A DNA stretch of 64,000 nt from Sphingomonas mucosissima (lineage in GTDB: Bacteria > Pseudomonadota > Alphaproteobacteria > Sphingomonadales > Sphingomonadaceae): NCBI RefSeq assembly GCF_002197665.1, contig NZ_NBBJ01000002.1, positions 248,001 through 312,000 of the forward strand. Reading direction: 5' to 3'. A program made the position numbers and the translations under genes. The notes under the pieces were generated by a model, which worked only from the letters and a program-made list of their open reading frames with translations, ran no database searches and was not told the origin of the DNA. Positions within the stretch are counted from its first letter, which is position 1. Each line of letters starts with the position of its first letter. This document shows, piece by piece, positions 24,205-33,466 of the stretch.

Positions 24205-25211
24205 GCGAGGTCGCATTGCGCACCTTCAGCGGCACGGAACGCGCCGCAGTGCTGATGATGCTGGTCGGCGAGGAAGAGGCGGCCGCCATCCTCCAGAAGC
24301 TCGAGCCTGACGAGGTGCGCGAGCTTGGCCGCGCGATGTACACCGTCGCCGATGTCAGCGAGGCGGACGTGGAGGGCGTGCTCGACGATTTCGTCGGCCG
24401 CGCGCGCGAGCGGACCGGCATCACCTTTGATCCCAAGCCCAAGGTGGAGGCGGTGATGCACCGCGCCTTGGGCCAGGAAAAGGCCGAGAGCGTGCTTGCC
24501 CGCATCACCCCGCCCGAGGCGGCGTGCGAGATCGAACTGCTAGACTGGCTCGACGCGACCGACATCGCGGCGATGATCGAGAAGGAGCATCCGCAGGTCG
24601 CCGCGCTGCTGATCGCCAATCTCGACCCATCGGTGGGTGCACAGGTGCTCGAACTGCTGCCCGATGCCGCGCAGCCCGAGATCCTGCATCGTATCGCTAA
24701 GCTTGGCCCAATCACCCCCGAAGCGGTCGAGACGCTGAAGACGATGATCGCTGGCCGCGCATCGAGCGCGGCACAAGGCACGCAGGTGAAGCTCGGCGGC
24801 ACGCGCGAAGCGGCGAAGATCCTTCAGGGCGCGCGCAAGGCGACGGAGCAGCGCGTGATGCCCAAGCTGTTCAAGCTGGACAAGGAAACGGCGCGGGCGA
24901 TCGAGGAGGCGATGTTCGTCTTCGACAATCTGCTCGACATGGACGACAAGAACTTGGGCACGCTGATCCGCAACATCGACAGCGACATTCTCACCCGCGC
25001 GCTCAAGGGCGTCGACGAGGGCGCGCGCAATCGCTTCCTCGGCTGCATGTCCGCCCGCGCGGCGGACGGCATCCGCGACGAGATGGAGGCCCGCGGCCCC
25101 ATGCGCCTGTCCGAAGTGCTCGATGCGCAAAAGGCGATCATCGCCATTGCCCGCACGCTCGCCAAAGACGGCACGATCATGATGGGCGGGGGCGAGGACG
25201 ATTATGTCTGA
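24201..25211 (+). CDS. fliG: Flagellar motor switch protein FliG
   Basis: The 336-residue protein has the FliG N-domain (ERAAVLMMLVGEEEAAAILQ), the EHPQ motif in IEKEHPQVAALLIANLDPS, and the torque-generating C-domain with charged residues (MFVFDNLLDMDDKNLGTLIR, LKGVDEGARNRF, DEMEARGPMRLSEV). It transmits stator force to the rotor. It overlaps both neighbours. Confidence 0.97.
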   Translation: MSEVALRTFSGTERAAVLMMLVGEEEAAAILQKLEPDEVRELGRAMYTVADVSEADVEGVLDDFVGRARERTGITFDPKPKVEAVMHRALGQEKAESVLARITPPEAACEIELLDWLDATDIAAMIEKEHPQVAALLIANLDPSVGAQVLELLPDAAQPEILHRIAKLGPITPEAVETLKTMIAGRASSAAQGTQVKLGGTREAAKILQGARKATEQRVMPKLFKLDKETARAIEEAMFVFDNLLDMDDKNLGTLIRNIDSDILTRALKGVDEGARNRFLGCMSARAADGIRDEMEARGPMRLSEVLDAQKAIIAIARTLAKDGTIMMGGGEDDYV

Positions 25212-25938
25212 GGCAACGGCAAAGATGTTCGTCGCCGGTTTTGCGCCGCGCCAAGACGATGCCGCGGTGCGGCTTCAGCGCGTGTTCGCGGATCGGCCGG
25301 CCGGCTTCGCGCCGGGCGATCTGATCGCGCGCATTGAGGAAGCATTCTGCGCCTCGTCTCAGCCGCATGGCGCGCCGGGGCACCAGCCGGAACCATCGCC
25401 CGAGCCGCCCACCATCGATCCCGTTGCCGCGGCGATGGCAGCGACGCCGCCGGTCGATCCGCTCGTGGAGGCGCATCAGGCCGGCTATGATGCCGGCTAC
25501 GCCGCCGCGCGTGCGGAATATGAGGCGGGCCGGGCGCGGGATCGCGCGCTGATCGAGGGGATCGCGGCGGCGCTCAAGTGCGACGAGCGGATCGATCGCG
25601 AGCGCATGGCGCGGCAGCTGCGCCAGACGGTGCTCCATCTCGTCAGCGGCCTGATCGGGCAGACCGGCATCGCCGGTGATCTCCTCGCAGGCCGCGTGGA
25701 GGCCGCCGCCGAGTTGCTCGCCGATCAGTCGGAAAGCGCGATACTGCGCCTGAACCCGGCGGACGTCGGCCTGCTCGAGGGCCGGCTGCCGGACACGATC
25801 TTCGCGGTAGGCGACGCCAATCTGGCGCGCGGCAGCTTCGTGCTCGAAGCAGCCTCCACCATTGTCGAGGACGGCCCGGACCTCTGGCTCGAACAGCTCA
25901 CCAGTGCACTCGACAAGGTTGCCGTTCCCGCCCTTTGA
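25204..25938 (+). CDS. fliH: Flagellar export ATPase regulator FliH
   Basis: The 244-residue protein has a Pro/Ala-rich N-terminus, a Gly/Ala-repeat helical stretch typical of FliH (HQAGYDAGYAAARAEYEAG at about 92-110), and a C-terminal region with RLNPADVGLLEGRLPDT and GSFVLEAASTIVEDGPDLWL. These fit FliH/HrpE-type stators of the FliI ATPase. Sequence conservation of FliH is low, but position between fliG and fliI supports it. Confidence 0.87.
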   Translation: MSEATAKMFVAGFAPRQDDAAVRLQRVFADRPAGFAPGDLIARIEEAFCASSQPHGAPGHQPEPSPEPPTIDPVAAAMAATPPVDPLVEAHQAGYDAGYAAARAEYEAGRARDRALIEGIAAALKCDERIDRERMARQLRQTVLHLVSGLIGQTGIAGDLLAGRVEAAAELLADQSESAILRLNPADVGLLEGRLPDTIFAVGDANLARGSFVLEAASTIVEDGPDLWLEQLTSALDKVAVPAL

Positions 25939-25994
25939 CCATCGCCGCATCGGTCGGGATCGCGCCCGCCAGTGCCGGCTTTCCAGGATCGTAG

Positions 25995-27323
25995 ATGCTG
26001 AACCGCTTCACCGCCGATTATCTTGAATCGTTGGGCAACGCCGATTTCCGTCCGGCGCCAAAGGTGGCGGGGCGCCTGGCTTCGTATGACGGGCTGCTGA
26101 TGGAGGCGGTCGGCCTGACGCTTCCGGTCGGCACCGTGTGCCGGATCGGCGATGCGCGCGTCGGCGTGGAAGCGGAAGTGATTGGCTTCCGTAATGGCCG
26201 CACGCTGCTCATGAACCTGGGCGGCCCGGCAGCGCTCCTGCCGCAGATGCCCGTCCGCCCGACCGGCGCGCCCGGCGAGGCGGAGGTGGGCGAGGCGCTG
26301 CTCGGCCGCGTGGTCGACGGCGCGGGCAACCCGATCGACGGGCTTGGCCCGATCCGCGGCGCGGGTCGCTGGCCGCTCGCCGGCAAGCTGCAATCGCCGC
26401 TCGACCGCGGCCGCGTGTTGGAGCCGCTCGATGTCGGCGTGCGCGCGATCAATGGGCTTCTCACCATCGGGAAGGGCCAGCGCGTCGGCATCATGGCGGG
26501 CTCGGGCGTTGGCAAGTCGGTGCTGCTCGGCATGATGGTGCGCGCGGCCAAGGCTGACGTGATCGTCATCGGCCTGATCGGCGAACGCAGCCGAGAAGTG
26601 GCCGACTTCCTTGAAACCAAGGTCGCAGGCGAGGCACGCCAGCGCTCGGTCGTCGTCGCCGTTCCGGCCAATCACTCGCCAGTGCTTCGTATCCGCGGCG
26701 CGCTGCGCGCAACCGCGATTGCCGAGGCATTTCGTGATGAGGGCAAGAATGTCCTTCTGATCATGGATTCGCTCACCCGCGTGGCACATGCGGGGCGCGA
26801 GATCGGGCTGGCGCTGGGCGAGCCGGCCTCCGCGCGCGGCTATCCGCCCTCAGCCATTGCCATGCTGCCAAACCTTATCGAGCGTGCCGGCACCGATGTG
26901 AACACCGGCGGCGCGATCACCGCGATCTACACCGTGCTGGCCGATGGCGACGACGGCAATGATCCGGTGGTGGACTCGGCGCGCTCGATCCTCGACGGCC
27001 ATATCGTGTTGAGCCGCGCACTTGCCGAGCACGCCGTCTATCCCGCCATTGACGTATCCAAGTCAGTCAGCCGCGTGATGACCGACATTGCCGCCAAGCC
27101 GCACATCCAGGCCGCCCGCGTCCTGCGTCGTCACCTTGCGACCTACGAGGAAAATCGCGACCTGGTGCTGATGGGTGCTTACCGCGCCGGTGCCGATCCG
27201 GCGATCGATGCCGCCATCGCCTACCACCCGGCGGTGATGGAATTCATTCGCCAGGATGCCGACGCCAGCGTCTCGCTCGACGATGCCGTCACGGAGCTGA
27301 CGGGCGTGTTCGGTGATGGATAA
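25995..27323 (+). CDS. fliI: Flagellum-specific export ATPase FliI
   Basis: The 442-residue protein is an F1-beta-like ATPase: Walker A GIMAGSGVGKSVLLGMM at about 167-183, the GLIGERSREV block, Walker B KNVLLIMDSLTRVAHAGREI, and GEPASARGYPPS. It energises unloading of export substrates. Start ATG at 25995 is 56 bases after fliH; no promoter motif was seen in the gap. Confidence 0.97.
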   Translation: MLNRFTADYLESLGNADFRPAPKVAGRLASYDGLLMEAVGLTLPVGTVCRIGDARVGVEAEVIGFRNGRTLLMNLGGPAALLPQMPVRPTGAPGEAEVGEALLGRVVDGAGNPIDGLGPIRGAGRWPLAGKLQSPLDRGRVLEPLDVGVRAINGLLTIGKGQRVGIMAGSGVGKSVLLGMMVRAAKADVIVIGLIGERSREVADFLETKVAGEARQRSVVVAVPANHSPVLRIRGALRATAIAEAFRDEGKNVLLIMDSLTRVAHAGREIGLALGEPASARGYPPSAIAMLPNLIERAGTDVNTGGAITAIYTVLADGDDGNDPVVDSARSILDGHIVLSRALAEHAVYPAIDVSKSVSRVMTDIAAKPHIQAARVLRRHLATYEENRDLVLMGAYRAGADPAIDAAIAYHPAVMEFIRQDADASVSLDDAVTELTGVFGDG

Positions 27324-27732
27324 CAAGAAGCTTCAGCGTCTGCATCGCGTCCGCACGCTTCAGCTTGGCATGGCGCAGGCGGCCGAAAGCCGCGCGCAGG
27401 AGCAGGTTGCCAGCGAAAACGCCTTGTCGCAGCGGATCGCGCAGCTCGCCTCCGCCGTTGCGCCGGGGCAGGGGGCGGGCGCCGCCGTCTCCTTTGCCGC
27501 GATGGCGCATTATCGCGAGAAGCTGCACCGTAACGCAGAGGTAGTCGAGAATCGCGTGCGCACTGCCGCACGCGAGGCAGATCGCGCTGCAGAGGCTACC
27601 CGTTCGGCGAAACGGGATCAGACCGCGGTCGAGAAGCTGATCGCCCGCGGCGAGGCCGAGGCCGCGCTCCGCGCGATCCGCGCACTGCAAGATGCGCCGC
27701 CCACGCGAAAGGTTCGGCACGATCCTTGCTGA
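27316..27732 (+). CDS. fliJ: Flagellar export protein FliJ
   Basis: The 138-residue protein (start MDNKKLQRLHRVRTLQLG) is almost entirely charged coiled coil, as FliJ is; position directly after fliI supports the name. GTG at 27313 is the only other nearby start. It overlaps the end of fliI by 8 bases and the likely TTG start of fliK. FliJ acts as the stalk of the export ATPase and chaperone escort. Confidence 0.82.
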   Translation: MDNKKLQRLHRVRTLQLGMAQAAESRAQEQVASENALSQRIAQLASAVAPGQGAGAAVSFAAMAHYREKLHRNAEVVENRVRTAAREADRAAEATRSAKRDQTAVEKLIARGEAEAALRAIRALQDAPPTRKVRHDPC

Positions 27733-29240
27733 TTGGATCGTCGGATCAACCCGTCGAGACACCAATCGCTGCCATGCTGTCCATTCCCCATCTTCTTGTC
27801 AGCGCGCCGTCCCCTGAAGTCGTGGGTGCCGTGCCCGCTGCCGCTTCTCCAGGCGTGGACTTCGCCGCGTTGCTGCTGGCCGGTGTCGCGCCGATCATGC
27901 CGCGGCAACGGGACGGCGAAGGCGGCAACAACTTGCCGGCAGCTTTCGGCAAGGATGAAGAGCGTGCCGATCCCGCGGCAACTAACGTCTGGATCGCGCC
28001 GCCAACGTGGCTGGTCCCCTGCCCGCCGCCGGCGCCGGTCAACGCAGGAGATGCTCCGCTCGAGCCTGCCGCTGCCATGACGGGATCCATTCCGCAGGGC
28101 TCGCTACTGCCTGGGCAGCTTCCCGCTGGACTTCCGGAGCCGCTGGCTGGCGACGAAACGCTGGCCGCAACCGACGCGGCGGCGTCGCCCGCGCGAGCAG
28201 AAGCCGCCGCACCGCCCGCGCCAGCCACGCCGATTGTGCCCACTGTGAAAGAGCGGGGCGCGTCGTCCCTTCCACTGCAAGATGACGTCGAGCGCGTAAC
28301 CCTTGATCCCGCCCCGAGCCTCCCGCTCAAGCGCCAGGCGAGCACTCCGACGGCGACGCCTGTGCAGCCTGGTTCGGTGCCGAACATCGTCGGAGTGAGC
28401 CCCTCGCCAGCGAGCCTGGCCGCCGCAACTCCTGCCGCGGCCCTGCCCCCGCAACAAACATCGCCGAACCTTCCGCAACAGCAATTAGCGGAGGCGCCAG
28501 GGCATGAGGGAACATCAGCCCCATCGAAGCCGGACGCTCAGAAGGAACGCGGCGTCCACACCCAAGGCAACCGGTTCGAGGCGTCAGCCCCGTCGGAGGG
28601 CAGCGCTGATCGGCCGCCGATACCAGCCGGCGTGCAGCGCGGGGCCGCTCCGCCTCAACTTGCTCCGCCAGCGCACATGGGGCCGGTCGCACCCGCCGCG
28701 CAGATGTTCGCTGCCGCCATCCATCGCGCGGCACGTGACGAGCGACGGGCGGAAACTCCGGCGGGTCTGATCCCAGGCATCGCACCGGCCACGGATCTGG
28801 CGCCGCATGCCGTCGCGGCTGTCGAGAACAGCCGCCATGCCGCGCTCGACATGGCGCGGGAGGCATGGCCCACCAGGATGATTGAGCGGATCGAGATGAT
28901 CCGCGACGCCATGGATGCGGTTGATACCAGCATTCGCCTCGTTCCCGACAAGCTCGGCACCATTGACGTGTCGTTGCGGCGCGATGGCGACGCGGTCGCG
29001 GTTCACTTCCATGCACAACAGGCCGAAACACGCCAGCTACTGGCCGAGGCCCAGCCCAAACTGGCCGAACTTGCCGAGGCCAAGGGCCTGAAGCTGTCTG
29101 CGCAGGCCGGCAGTGACCCGGGGCCGCAGCATCAACAACATCAACAGCGTGCGCCAACCTCGGCGCCGTTTCCCACGAGCCGGCAGAGCCGCGTCGCTTC
29201 GCATGACGACGCCTCCACTGCCGACGAACGAATCGCATGA
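27726..29240 (+). CDS. fliK: Flagellar hook-length control protein FliK
   Basis: The 504-residue protein has a long Pro/Ala-rich unstructured N-terminal two thirds, typical of molecular-ruler FliK. The FliK C-terminal domain (about 385-465) contains IRLVPDKLGTIDVSLRRDGD and VHFHAQQAETRQLL. The tail is Gln/His-rich (HQQHQQR). The frame opens at TTG 27726 overlapping fliJ; ATG 27774 is an alternative start, and neither has a strong ribosome-binding site. Confidence 0.85.
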   Translation: MLIGSSDQPVETPIAAMLSIPHLLVSAPSPEVVGAVPAAASPGVDFAALLLAGVAPIMPRQRDGEGGNNLPAAFGKDEERADPAATNVWIAPPTWLVPCPPPAPVNAGDAPLEPAAAMTGSIPQGSLLPGQLPAGLPEPLAGDETLAATDAAASPARAEAAAPPAPATPIVPTVKERGASSLPLQDDVERVTLDPAPSLPLKRQASTPTATPVQPGSVPNIVGVSPSPASLAAATPAAALPPQQTSPNLPQQQLAEAPGHEGTSAPSKPDAQKERGVHTQGNRFEASAPSEGSADRPPIPAGVQRGAAPPQLAPPAHMGPVAPAAQMFAAAIHRAARDERRAETPAGLIPGIAPATDLAPHAVAAVENSRHAALDMAREAWPTRMIERIEMIRDAMDAVDTSIRLVPDKLGTIDVSLRRDGDAVAVHFHAQQAETRQLLAEAQPKLAELAEAKGLKLSAQAGSDPGPQHQQHQQRAPTSAPFPTSRQSRVASHDDASTADERIA

Positions 29241-29260
29241 ATGGCGAAAGGCGCTGAGCA

Positions 29261-29899
29261 GTGAGTGAAAAGACCAAGGACGCGGCCGAATCGCCGCCGA
29301 AGAAGAAGGGCAAGCTGGGCAAGATCCTGGTGATCGCCGTTGGTGGAATCGTGTTGATCGGCGGCGGCGTTGGTGCCGGCCTCTACGCTGCCGGCTCCGG
29401 CATCATCGGCGGCGCGAGCGCGCATGCGGCGGATGAAAGCAAGCCGAAGCTTGTGCCCAAGAGCGAGCAGAAGCGCGCCGAAGCAGAAAGCGGATCGGGC
29501 GGCGGCCATGGCGGAGAGAGCGCGGGCAGCGAGGCCGGCCACGAGGGCAAACCGACGCCGGAGGGCAGCGGGGGTGATCGCTATGCATCCAATTATTTCG
29601 CGCTGGAAAAGGAGTTTACGGCCAATCTCCAGGATTCGATTCACTTTATCCAGGTCGGGATCGCCGTCTCGACGCCGTATGACGATACGGTCATCCAGAA
29701 CATGAAGACCAACGATATCGCGATCCGCTCGGCGATCCTGATGGCGCTTGGCGACACCACCGAAGATCAGGTTTTCTCCTCCCAGGGGAAGGCCGCGCTG
29801 GCAAAGCGGCTGACCGTCGCGATCAACAAGACGCTGGAACAGAAAGAGGGATTTGGCGGCGTTAGTAACGTCTACTTTACCAATTTTGTTGTTCAGTGA
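29261..29899 (+). CDS. fliL: Flagellar basal-body protein FliL
   Basis: The 212-residue protein (GTG start) has one membrane helix (ILVIAVGGIVLIGGGVGAGL at about 27-46). A Gly/Ser/Glu-rich periplasmic linker follows, then the FliL domain: YFALEKEFTANLQDSIHFIQ, AIRSAILMALGDTTEDQV and the end NVYFTNFVVQ. FliL assists the stator near the rotor. It lies 20 bases after fliK and 6 before fliM. Confidence 0.92.
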   Translation: MSEKTKDAAESPPKKKGKLGKILVIAVGGIVLIGGGVGAGLYAAGSGIIGGASAHAADESKPKLVPKSEQKRAEAESGSGGGHGGESAGSEAGHEGKPTPEGSGGDRYASNYFALEKEFTANLQDSIHFIQVGIAVSTPYDDTVIQNMKTNDIAIRSAILMALGDTTEDQVFSSQGKAALAKRLTVAINKTLEQKEGFGGVSNVYFTNFVVQ

Positions 29900-29905
29900 C
29901 CTGGC

Positions 29906-30844
29906 ATGGTTAACGCCAAGTCAGATCCCCCTCGCGAACGGCGAGAGCGCGCCCGTCCGCAGACCGTCCCGACAGGCGGCCTGGGGAAGGCGAAGCTCAA
30001 TCCGTTCGGCGACCTGCACACGCTGCAGCACCTCTCGGCGCGCTTGGCGCGGGGGCTGCGGGGTGTGTTCGAGCCGCTGCTGCGCGAAGAGGTGCGGGCT
30101 TGGGCCGAACCGCTGGCGGTGCAGCGCTTCGCCGATTATCGCGCCGAGCGCCCGGACAAACTGACCGCCTGGCTGCCGCTCGGCATGGACGATCGCACGG
30201 CGCTGCTGGTTCTCGACGGTAAGTTCGTGCTTGAGTTGCTTGACCTTTTCTTCGGCGGCACCGGCGCGGCACCTGCGGACATGCCCGCGGAATTCTCGCC
30301 GGCGGCCGAGGCGATGGTCGCGCGTCTCGGGCAAATGATTGCCGTACCGCTTACGGCCGCGTGGGAGCCTCTCGCGCGCGTGAGCTTCACGGTCGGAAGA
30401 TGCGAAGGCAACGCATCCATGCTGGCGAACCTCGACGGTGACGACGCACTGATCGTCACACGATTTGGCATTGCACCTGGCAGTGCCAAGCCATCGTTTA
30501 TCGACCTTGTCTATCCGGTGTCTGCACTGAAACCGCACGGCACGGCGCTGACGGGCAAGGTGGTGGCGAAGGCCGCGGCGGAGGACGCATTGTGGCAAAC
30601 GGCGCTCACCCGCGCGGCGATGAACATCCGCTTTCCCGTCCGCTCGGTGCTTGCCGAGCCGACGATGCGCCTGTCGAAGCTGATGGCGCTTCAGCCCGGT
30701 GACGTGATTCCGATCAGCTTTGGCCAGGACGTGCCGGTGATGGTCGGCAACGATCGCCTCGGCACCGGCACCGTCGGCACCTCGAACGGGCATGCCGCCA
30801 TTAAACTGACATCGCTCGCTTCTCTCGAAGGATTGACCCAATGA
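29906..30844 (+). CDS. fliM: Flagellar motor switch protein FliM lacking the usual CheY-binding N-terminus
   Basis: The 312-residue protein has the FliM middle domain (FGDLHTLQHLSARLARGLRG, LLDLFFGGTG, EFSPAAEAMVARLGQMI) and the C-terminal SpoA domain (LSKLMALQPGDVIPISFGQD). FliM usually begins with a short LSQxEIDxLL-type segment that binds phospho-CheY. Here the N-terminus is basic and Pro-rich (MVNAKSDPPRERRERARPQT) without that motif. It forms the C ring with FliG and FliN, and overlaps fliN by 4 bases. Confidence 0.93.
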   Translation: MVNAKSDPPRERRERARPQTVPTGGLGKAKLNPFGDLHTLQHLSARLARGLRGVFEPLLREEVRAWAEPLAVQRFADYRAERPDKLTAWLPLGMDDRTALLVLDGKFVLELLDLFFGGTGAAPADMPAEFSPAAEAMVARLGQMIAVPLTAAWEPLARVSFTVGRCEGNASMLANLDGDDALIVTRFGIAPGSAKPSFIDLVYPVSALKPHGTALTGKVVAKAAAEDALWQTALTRAAMNIRFPVRSVLAEPTMRLSKLMALQPGDVIPISFGQDVPVMVGNDRLGTGTVGTSNGHAAIKLTSLASLEGLTQ

Positions 30845-31131
30845 ACGACATGAGCGGCGGCTTCCCGGCCGATGGCGCGCTCGCCGCCAATTTCCGCCTG
30901 CTGCAGGACGTTGACGTCAAGCTGACGGTGGAAATCGGCTCGACCCAGCTGACGCTGCGGGAGCTTTTGGCGCTGGGTGAATCGAGTGTGATCGAGCTCG
31001 ATCGCCAGGCTAACGAGCTGCTCGACGTGTTCGTCAACGGCACCCTGATCGGCCGCGGCGAGGTGGTGACCGTGGGCGACCGTTTCGGCGTGCGGATGAC
31101 CGAGCTCGTCAATCCCGACAAGCGCGGCTGA
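30841..31131 (+). CDS. fliN: Flagellar motor switch protein FliN
   Basis: The 96-residue protein is a single SpoA domain with short N-terminal extension: LLQDVDVKLTVEIGSTQLTL, LLALGESSVIELDRQANE, VNGTLIGRGEVVTVGDRFGV and RMTELVN. This is the normal FliN domain and length for alphaproteobacteria. It forms the lower C ring. ATG overlaps the fliM stop. Confidence 0.95.
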   Translation: MNDMSGGFPADGALAANFRLLQDVDVKLTVEIGSTQLTLRELLALGESSVIELDRQANELLDVFVNGTLIGRGEVVTVGDRFGVRMTELVNPDKRG

Positions 31132-31139
31132 TCCACGCC

Positions 31140-31409
31140 ATGATGTGGTCGTATATTCTGAAGCTTATCGTGCTGCTGCCGCTCGTCTGCGGCCTGATGA
31201 TCGGCTGCCTCTATCTTTGGCGGCGGCTGGAAACCCGCATGCCGGGCCGCGCCGACACGCGCCTCATCAACGTCAAGGAAACGATGATGATCTCGCCGGG
31301 TCTCAAGCTCGCGGTGGTCGAGTTCGAGGGCAAGCGGCTGCTGGTCTCGGTCGGGCGGGGCGGCGTGACGCTGGTTGAACGCGCCGAGGCGCCGAGGACC
31401 TTCTCGTGA
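31140..31409 (+). CDS. fliO: Flagellar export protein FliO
   Basis: The 89-residue protein has one N-terminal membrane segment ([20 protein letters not shown]) and a small cytoplasmic domain with [20 protein letters not shown] and [13 protein letters not shown], as in FliO. FliO assists assembly of the FliP ring. Position between fliN and fliP is the standard one. Overlaps fliP by 4 bases. Confidence 0.86.
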   Translation: MMWSYILKLIVLLPLVCGLMIGCLYLWRRLETRMPGRADTRLINVKETMMISPGLKLAVVEFEGKRLLVSVGRGGVTLVERAEAPRTFS

Positions 31410-32278
31410 GCGTTACCCGTGTCGGCACCGGCCCAGCCTTGTTCCGCGACGGCGCGCGAACCCGTTCAGCCAGCTTCCCCTGGGGCAAGGTGCTGCTGAT
31501 CGCCTTTGCCTTTGTCGTCGCGATGCTGGTGGCGATGCCGGCTTTCGCGCAGAGCGCGCCTGTGCCGCCCGCGCCCACAGCGCCCGGTGCCGGCGACGCG
31601 GTCGATCGGGCGCTCGGCCAGCTTGGTGGCGGGCCTGATGGCTCCGGCTCGATGTCGCTGTCGCTGCAAGTGCTCATCATCATGGGCCTGCTCAGCATCC
31701 TGCCGGGCATCCTGCTGATGATGACCAGCTTCACCAGGATCATCATCGTGCTGTCGATCCTGCGCCAGGCGCTGGGCCTGCAACAGACGCCGCCCAACCA
31801 GGTGCTGATCGGGCTCAGCCTGTTCCTGTCGTTCTTTGTGATGGCGCCCGTCATCAGCCAGATCAACACAACCGCGATCCAGCCCTATGCCGCCGGCCAG
31901 ATGGGCGGCACGGACCTGATCAAGACCGCTGGCGCGCCGCTGCACGCCTTCATGGCCAAGCAGACGCGGGTGAAGGATGTGACGATGTTCGCCGAGATGG
32001 CGAAGTCCGGGCCGTATGCTACCCCCAACGATATTCCGTTCTCGGTGCTGCTACCCGCCTTTGTCACGAGCGAGCTCAAGACCGCGTTCCAGATCGGCTT
32101 CCTGATCTTTCTGCCCTTCTTGGTGATCGATTTGGTGGTGGCGACGGTGCTGATGGCGCTCGGCATGGCGATGCTCAGCCCGACGATCATCTCGCTGCCG
32201 TTCAAGCTCCTGCTGTTCGTGCTGGTCGATGGATGGGCGCTGACCATGGGAAGCCTCGCCAACAGTTTCGCGACCTAG
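31406..32278 (+). CDS. fliP: Flagellar export channel protein FliP
   Basis: The 290-residue protein (GTG start) has a leader-like hydrophobic segment (about 31-50), then the FliP core: [40 protein letters not shown], and the C-terminal [13 protein letters not shown]. FliP forms the export gate core with FliQ and FliR. It overlaps fliO by 4 bases; fliQ follows after 78 bases. Confidence 0.96.
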   Translation: MSVTRVGTGPALFRDGARTRSASFPWGKVLLIAFAFVVAMLVAMPAFAQSAPVPPAPTAPGAGDAVDRALGQLGGGPDGSGSMSLSLQVLIIMGLLSILPGILLMMTSFTRIIIVLSILRQALGLQQTPPNQVLIGLSLFLSFFVMAPVISQINTTAIQPYAAGQMGGTDLIKTAGAPLHAFMAKQTRVKDVTMFAEMAKSGPYATPNDIPFSVLLPAFVTSELKTAFQIGFLIFLPFLVIDLVVATVLMALGMAMLSPTIISLPFKLLLFVLVDGWALTMGSLANSFAT

Positions 32279-32356
32279 CCCGGGCGACCGCTGAGGCGCG
32301 CCTTCGATGACGCGCCGACCCCCGAACTGCCGTGCACGTGAGAAGCTGGATCCAAG

Positions 32357-32629
32357 ATGGTAGACGCAGATTACTTCCTGACCGTCGCGAACCAGACGCT
32401 CTGGGTGCTTGCGCTTGCCGCTGCGCCCATCCTGATCCCGGCGCTCGTCTCCGGCCTTATTCTCGGCATGATCCAGGCTGCGACCTCGATACAGGAGCAG
32501 ACGCTGAGCTTCGTACCGAAGCTGATCGTCGTGGGCCTGTCGCTGGTGATTTTCGGCGCGATGATCCTGGGGCTGATCAGCGATTTCACCGTCTCGATCT
32601 TTGAACGCATTCCCGATCTGGTGCGCTAA
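32357..32629 (+). CDS. fliQ: Flagellar export channel protein FliQ
   Basis: The 90-residue protein has two membrane helices (TLWVLALAAAPILIPALVSG and VVGLSLVIFGAMILGLI) and the conserved IQAATSIQEQTLSFVPKL loop. This is diagnostic for FliQ. It lies 78 bases after fliP and 63 before fliR, looser spacing than elsewhere in the operon. Confidence 0.95.
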   Translation: MVDADYFLTVANQTLWVLALAAAPILIPALVSGLILGMIQAATSIQEQTLSFVPKLIVVGLSLVIFGAMILGLISDFTVSIFERIPDLVR

Positions 32630-32692
32630 GCAGGTGCACCTTCCCGTTGATCCTCTCGCCCGGGCGACCGCAGCCGGCAGAGCGCGGCCGCC

Positions 32693-33466
32693 ATGCTAGG
32701 CCTCGGCCTCTCGATCGAGCCCCAGCTATGGGCGCTGATCTTTGTCATGGTGCGCGTCGGTGCGGCCTTTGTTGCGGCGCCCGTTTTCGGCAACGTCTCC
32801 GTGCCGTTGCAGGTGCGCGTCGTGCTTGCCGGCGCGGTCGGCGTGCTGGTGCTTGGCATGCATGACGTAACGCCGCCGCCACAGGTTTTCGCGCTCGCGA
32901 CCTTCCTGGCGATCGCGGCGGAGGCTTTGGTGGGTCTGGCGCTGGGTTTCATCCTCCAGATCGCCTTTGCTGCCCCGTTGATCGCCGGCGAAGTCATCGG
33001 CGGTTCCATGGGCATCGGCTTCGCCAACATGATCGATCCCAACTCGGGGCGTTCATCGCCCGCGATCGGCCAATTACTCTCGATCCTGCTGACGCTCCTA
33101 TTCCTGTCGATCGACGGCCACCTCGTCCTCGTCGATACCGTAGCGCGCAGCTACACTGCGCTGCCGCCGGGCGCGGCTTGGCTCGCGCCGGGTCAGTTGC
33201 AGGACATCGCCCTGTTTGGCGGCTACGCCTTCTTCGCCGGTCTGCTCCTCGCGCTCCCGGTCGGCTTTCTTTTACTCTGCCTTAATCTGGTAGTCGGCAT
33301 GATTTCACGGTCGGCACCGGCGCTGAACCTGTTCTCGATCGGTCTGCCGGCCAGCCTTGCCGTCGGCGTGATCGCGATGGCGGCGGCGTTCCCGGCGATG
33401 GGGGATTACATGCTGGTCGTCGTGCGCGAGGGCCTGGAAGCGGCACGGAGCCTGGTACTTGGCTGA
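32693..33466 (+). CDS. fliR: Flagellar export channel protein FliR
   Basis: The 257-residue protein has about six membrane segments and FliR features: FVMVRVGAAFVAAPVFGNVS, ALGFILQIAFAAPLIAGEVI, MGIGFANMIDPNSG and VGMISRSAPALNLFSIGLPA. It is the third component of the export gate core. It overlaps flhB by 8 bases. Confidence 0.95.
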   Translation: MLGLGLSIEPQLWALIFVMVRVGAAFVAAPVFGNVSVPLQVRVVLAGAVGVLVLGMHDVTPPPQVFALATFLAIAAEALVGLALGFILQIAFAAPLIAGEVIGGSMGIGFANMIDPNSGRSSPAIGQLLSILLTLLFLSIDGHLVLVDTVARSYTALPPGAAWLAPGQLQDIALFGGYAFFAGLLLALPVGFLLLCLNLVVGMISRSAPALNLFSIGLPASLAVGVIAMAAAFPAMGDYMLVVVREGLEAARSLVLG

